Assembly (NCBI GenBank): GCA_902462665.1
Contig: CABQCM010000107.1
Span: 1 to 5,790 of the forward strand
DNA: 5,790 bases
Source of the DNA: an uncultured Oscillospiraceae bacterium
Lineage (GTDB): Bacteria; Bacillota; Clostridia; Oscillospirales; Acutalibacteraceae
Direction: 5' to 3'
Shown: positions 5,459 through 5,790 of the stretch, piece after piece
How positions within the stretch are numbered: position 1 is the first letter of the stretch
How the letters are laid out: every line of letters starts with the position of its first letter
Program-made: the position numbers and the translations under genes
The notes under the pieces: generated by a model
What the model was told of the DNA's origin: nothing
The model's input: the letters and a program-made list of their open reading frames with translations, nothing else
Database searches by the model: none

Positions 5459-5790
5459 TCATAAGGTTGCCGCAAAAAATATAGTGCCGCTATTATAATA
5501 ATTATTACGTACACCGCGCATTGGCCAATCGGACGTGGCCGGATCTACATATCCTAATAATTGAGGGGCAGTCCCCCCTGCTTTATGGCACCATTCCCCC
5601 GTGTCGGTCTGAAGCCAAAAATGGTAATCAAAATCATCCTGGCTATAATTACCGACTCTCATGCAAAACCGATATTCGTTTGAAGAAATAGAGCCAGTTG
5701 GCCCATCAATTTGCCGTATGCTTCTGCCCAATTTTTCTTTCGCATAAGTTATTACACGCAACGCTACAACGGCCACACTATCCCCATAAT
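5459..5790 (-). CDS. Uncharacterised protein, C-terminal part (YHFW...HK motif)
   Basis: The frame stays open to the window edge (YGDSVAVVALRVITYAKEKLG is visible upstream of the first GTG), so the gene is probably truncated by the window and does not begin at that GTG. The 109 visible residues end at TGA 5461-5459. Notable residues, counted from the edge, are NEYRFCMRVGNYSQ (37-50), DYHFWLQ (54-60) and GEWCHKAGG (64-72), then LGYVDP and a C-terminal NSGTIFFAATL. The paired aromatic and His motif (HFW.Q...G.W..HK.G) looks like a conserved functional site. By eye it recalls uncharacterised clostridial secreted proteins, but I cannot name the family or the activity. A cysteine-peptidase-like or lectin-like role would be a guess. 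It stands just upstream of the lipoprotein gene, probably in one operon. Confidence 0.7.
   Translation of the reverse strand, partial: YGDSVAVVALRVITYAKEKLGRSIRQIDGPTGSISSNEYRFCMRVGNYSQDDFDYHFWLQTDTGEWCHKAGGTAPQLLGYVDPATSDWPMRGVRNNYYNSGTIFFAATL

Overview
The window looks like chromosomal DNA of a Gram-positive Clostridia-type bacterium, perhaps an Oscillospirales or Ruminococcaceae relative. The reasons are Bacillota-style Shine-Dalgarno sequences (matches to AGAAAGGAGGTGATCC), tight intrinsic terminators, a lipoprotein signal, and an ECF sigma factor paired with a membrane-anchored beta-propeller protein. The assignment is inference, as no RNA gene or other taxonomic marker is present. Base composition is uneven: the pheT tail is about two thirds G+C, the GH172-like gene is intermediate, and the GNAT gene and the right-hand lipoprotein region are AT-richer.

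Left part, + strand (1-1888): the 3' end of pheT (phenylalanyl-tRNA synthetase beta subunit) is followed by a near-perfect intrinsic terminator. A small GNAT acetyltransferase gene comes next, with its ribosome-binding site only four bases past the terminator T run. After a roughly 210-base gap with a weak promoter candidate lies a cytosolic DUF2961/GH172-type glycoside hydrolase that acts, by family, on fructofuranosides or D-arabinofuranosides. A 14-bp hairpin at 1923-1959 separates it from the convergent gene to its right.

Middle part, - strand (4407 down to 2001): a two-gene operon with a 4-base ATGA overlap encodes an ECF-type sigma-70 factor and a single-pass membrane protein with a large extracytoplasmic beta-propeller (PF09826-like). 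The order and coupling resemble sigma/anti-sigma pairs, so the propeller protein is a candidate sensor or anti-sigma factor. A promoter region upstream carries a perfect TATAAT and an overlapping ECF-like TGAAAC/CGTG pair, which hints at autoregulation. The best-supported start of the sigma factor is an internal TTG preceded by AAAGGAG, not the farther GTG.

Right part, - strand (5790 down to 4454): the end of a gene cut by the window edge, with a YHFW...HK motif that I cannot assign to a named family, is followed 14 bases later by a lipoprotein gene with a Ser-rich linker and a possible BamE/SmpA-like C-terminal domain. Three successive hairpins (4577-4604, 4535-4551, 4454-4483) lie between this pair and the sigma operon. 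No CRISPR array, tRNA, rRNA, insertion sequence or prophage gene was seen. The most intriguing unit is the sigma/beta-propeller pair, followed by the unassigned lipoprotein pair.
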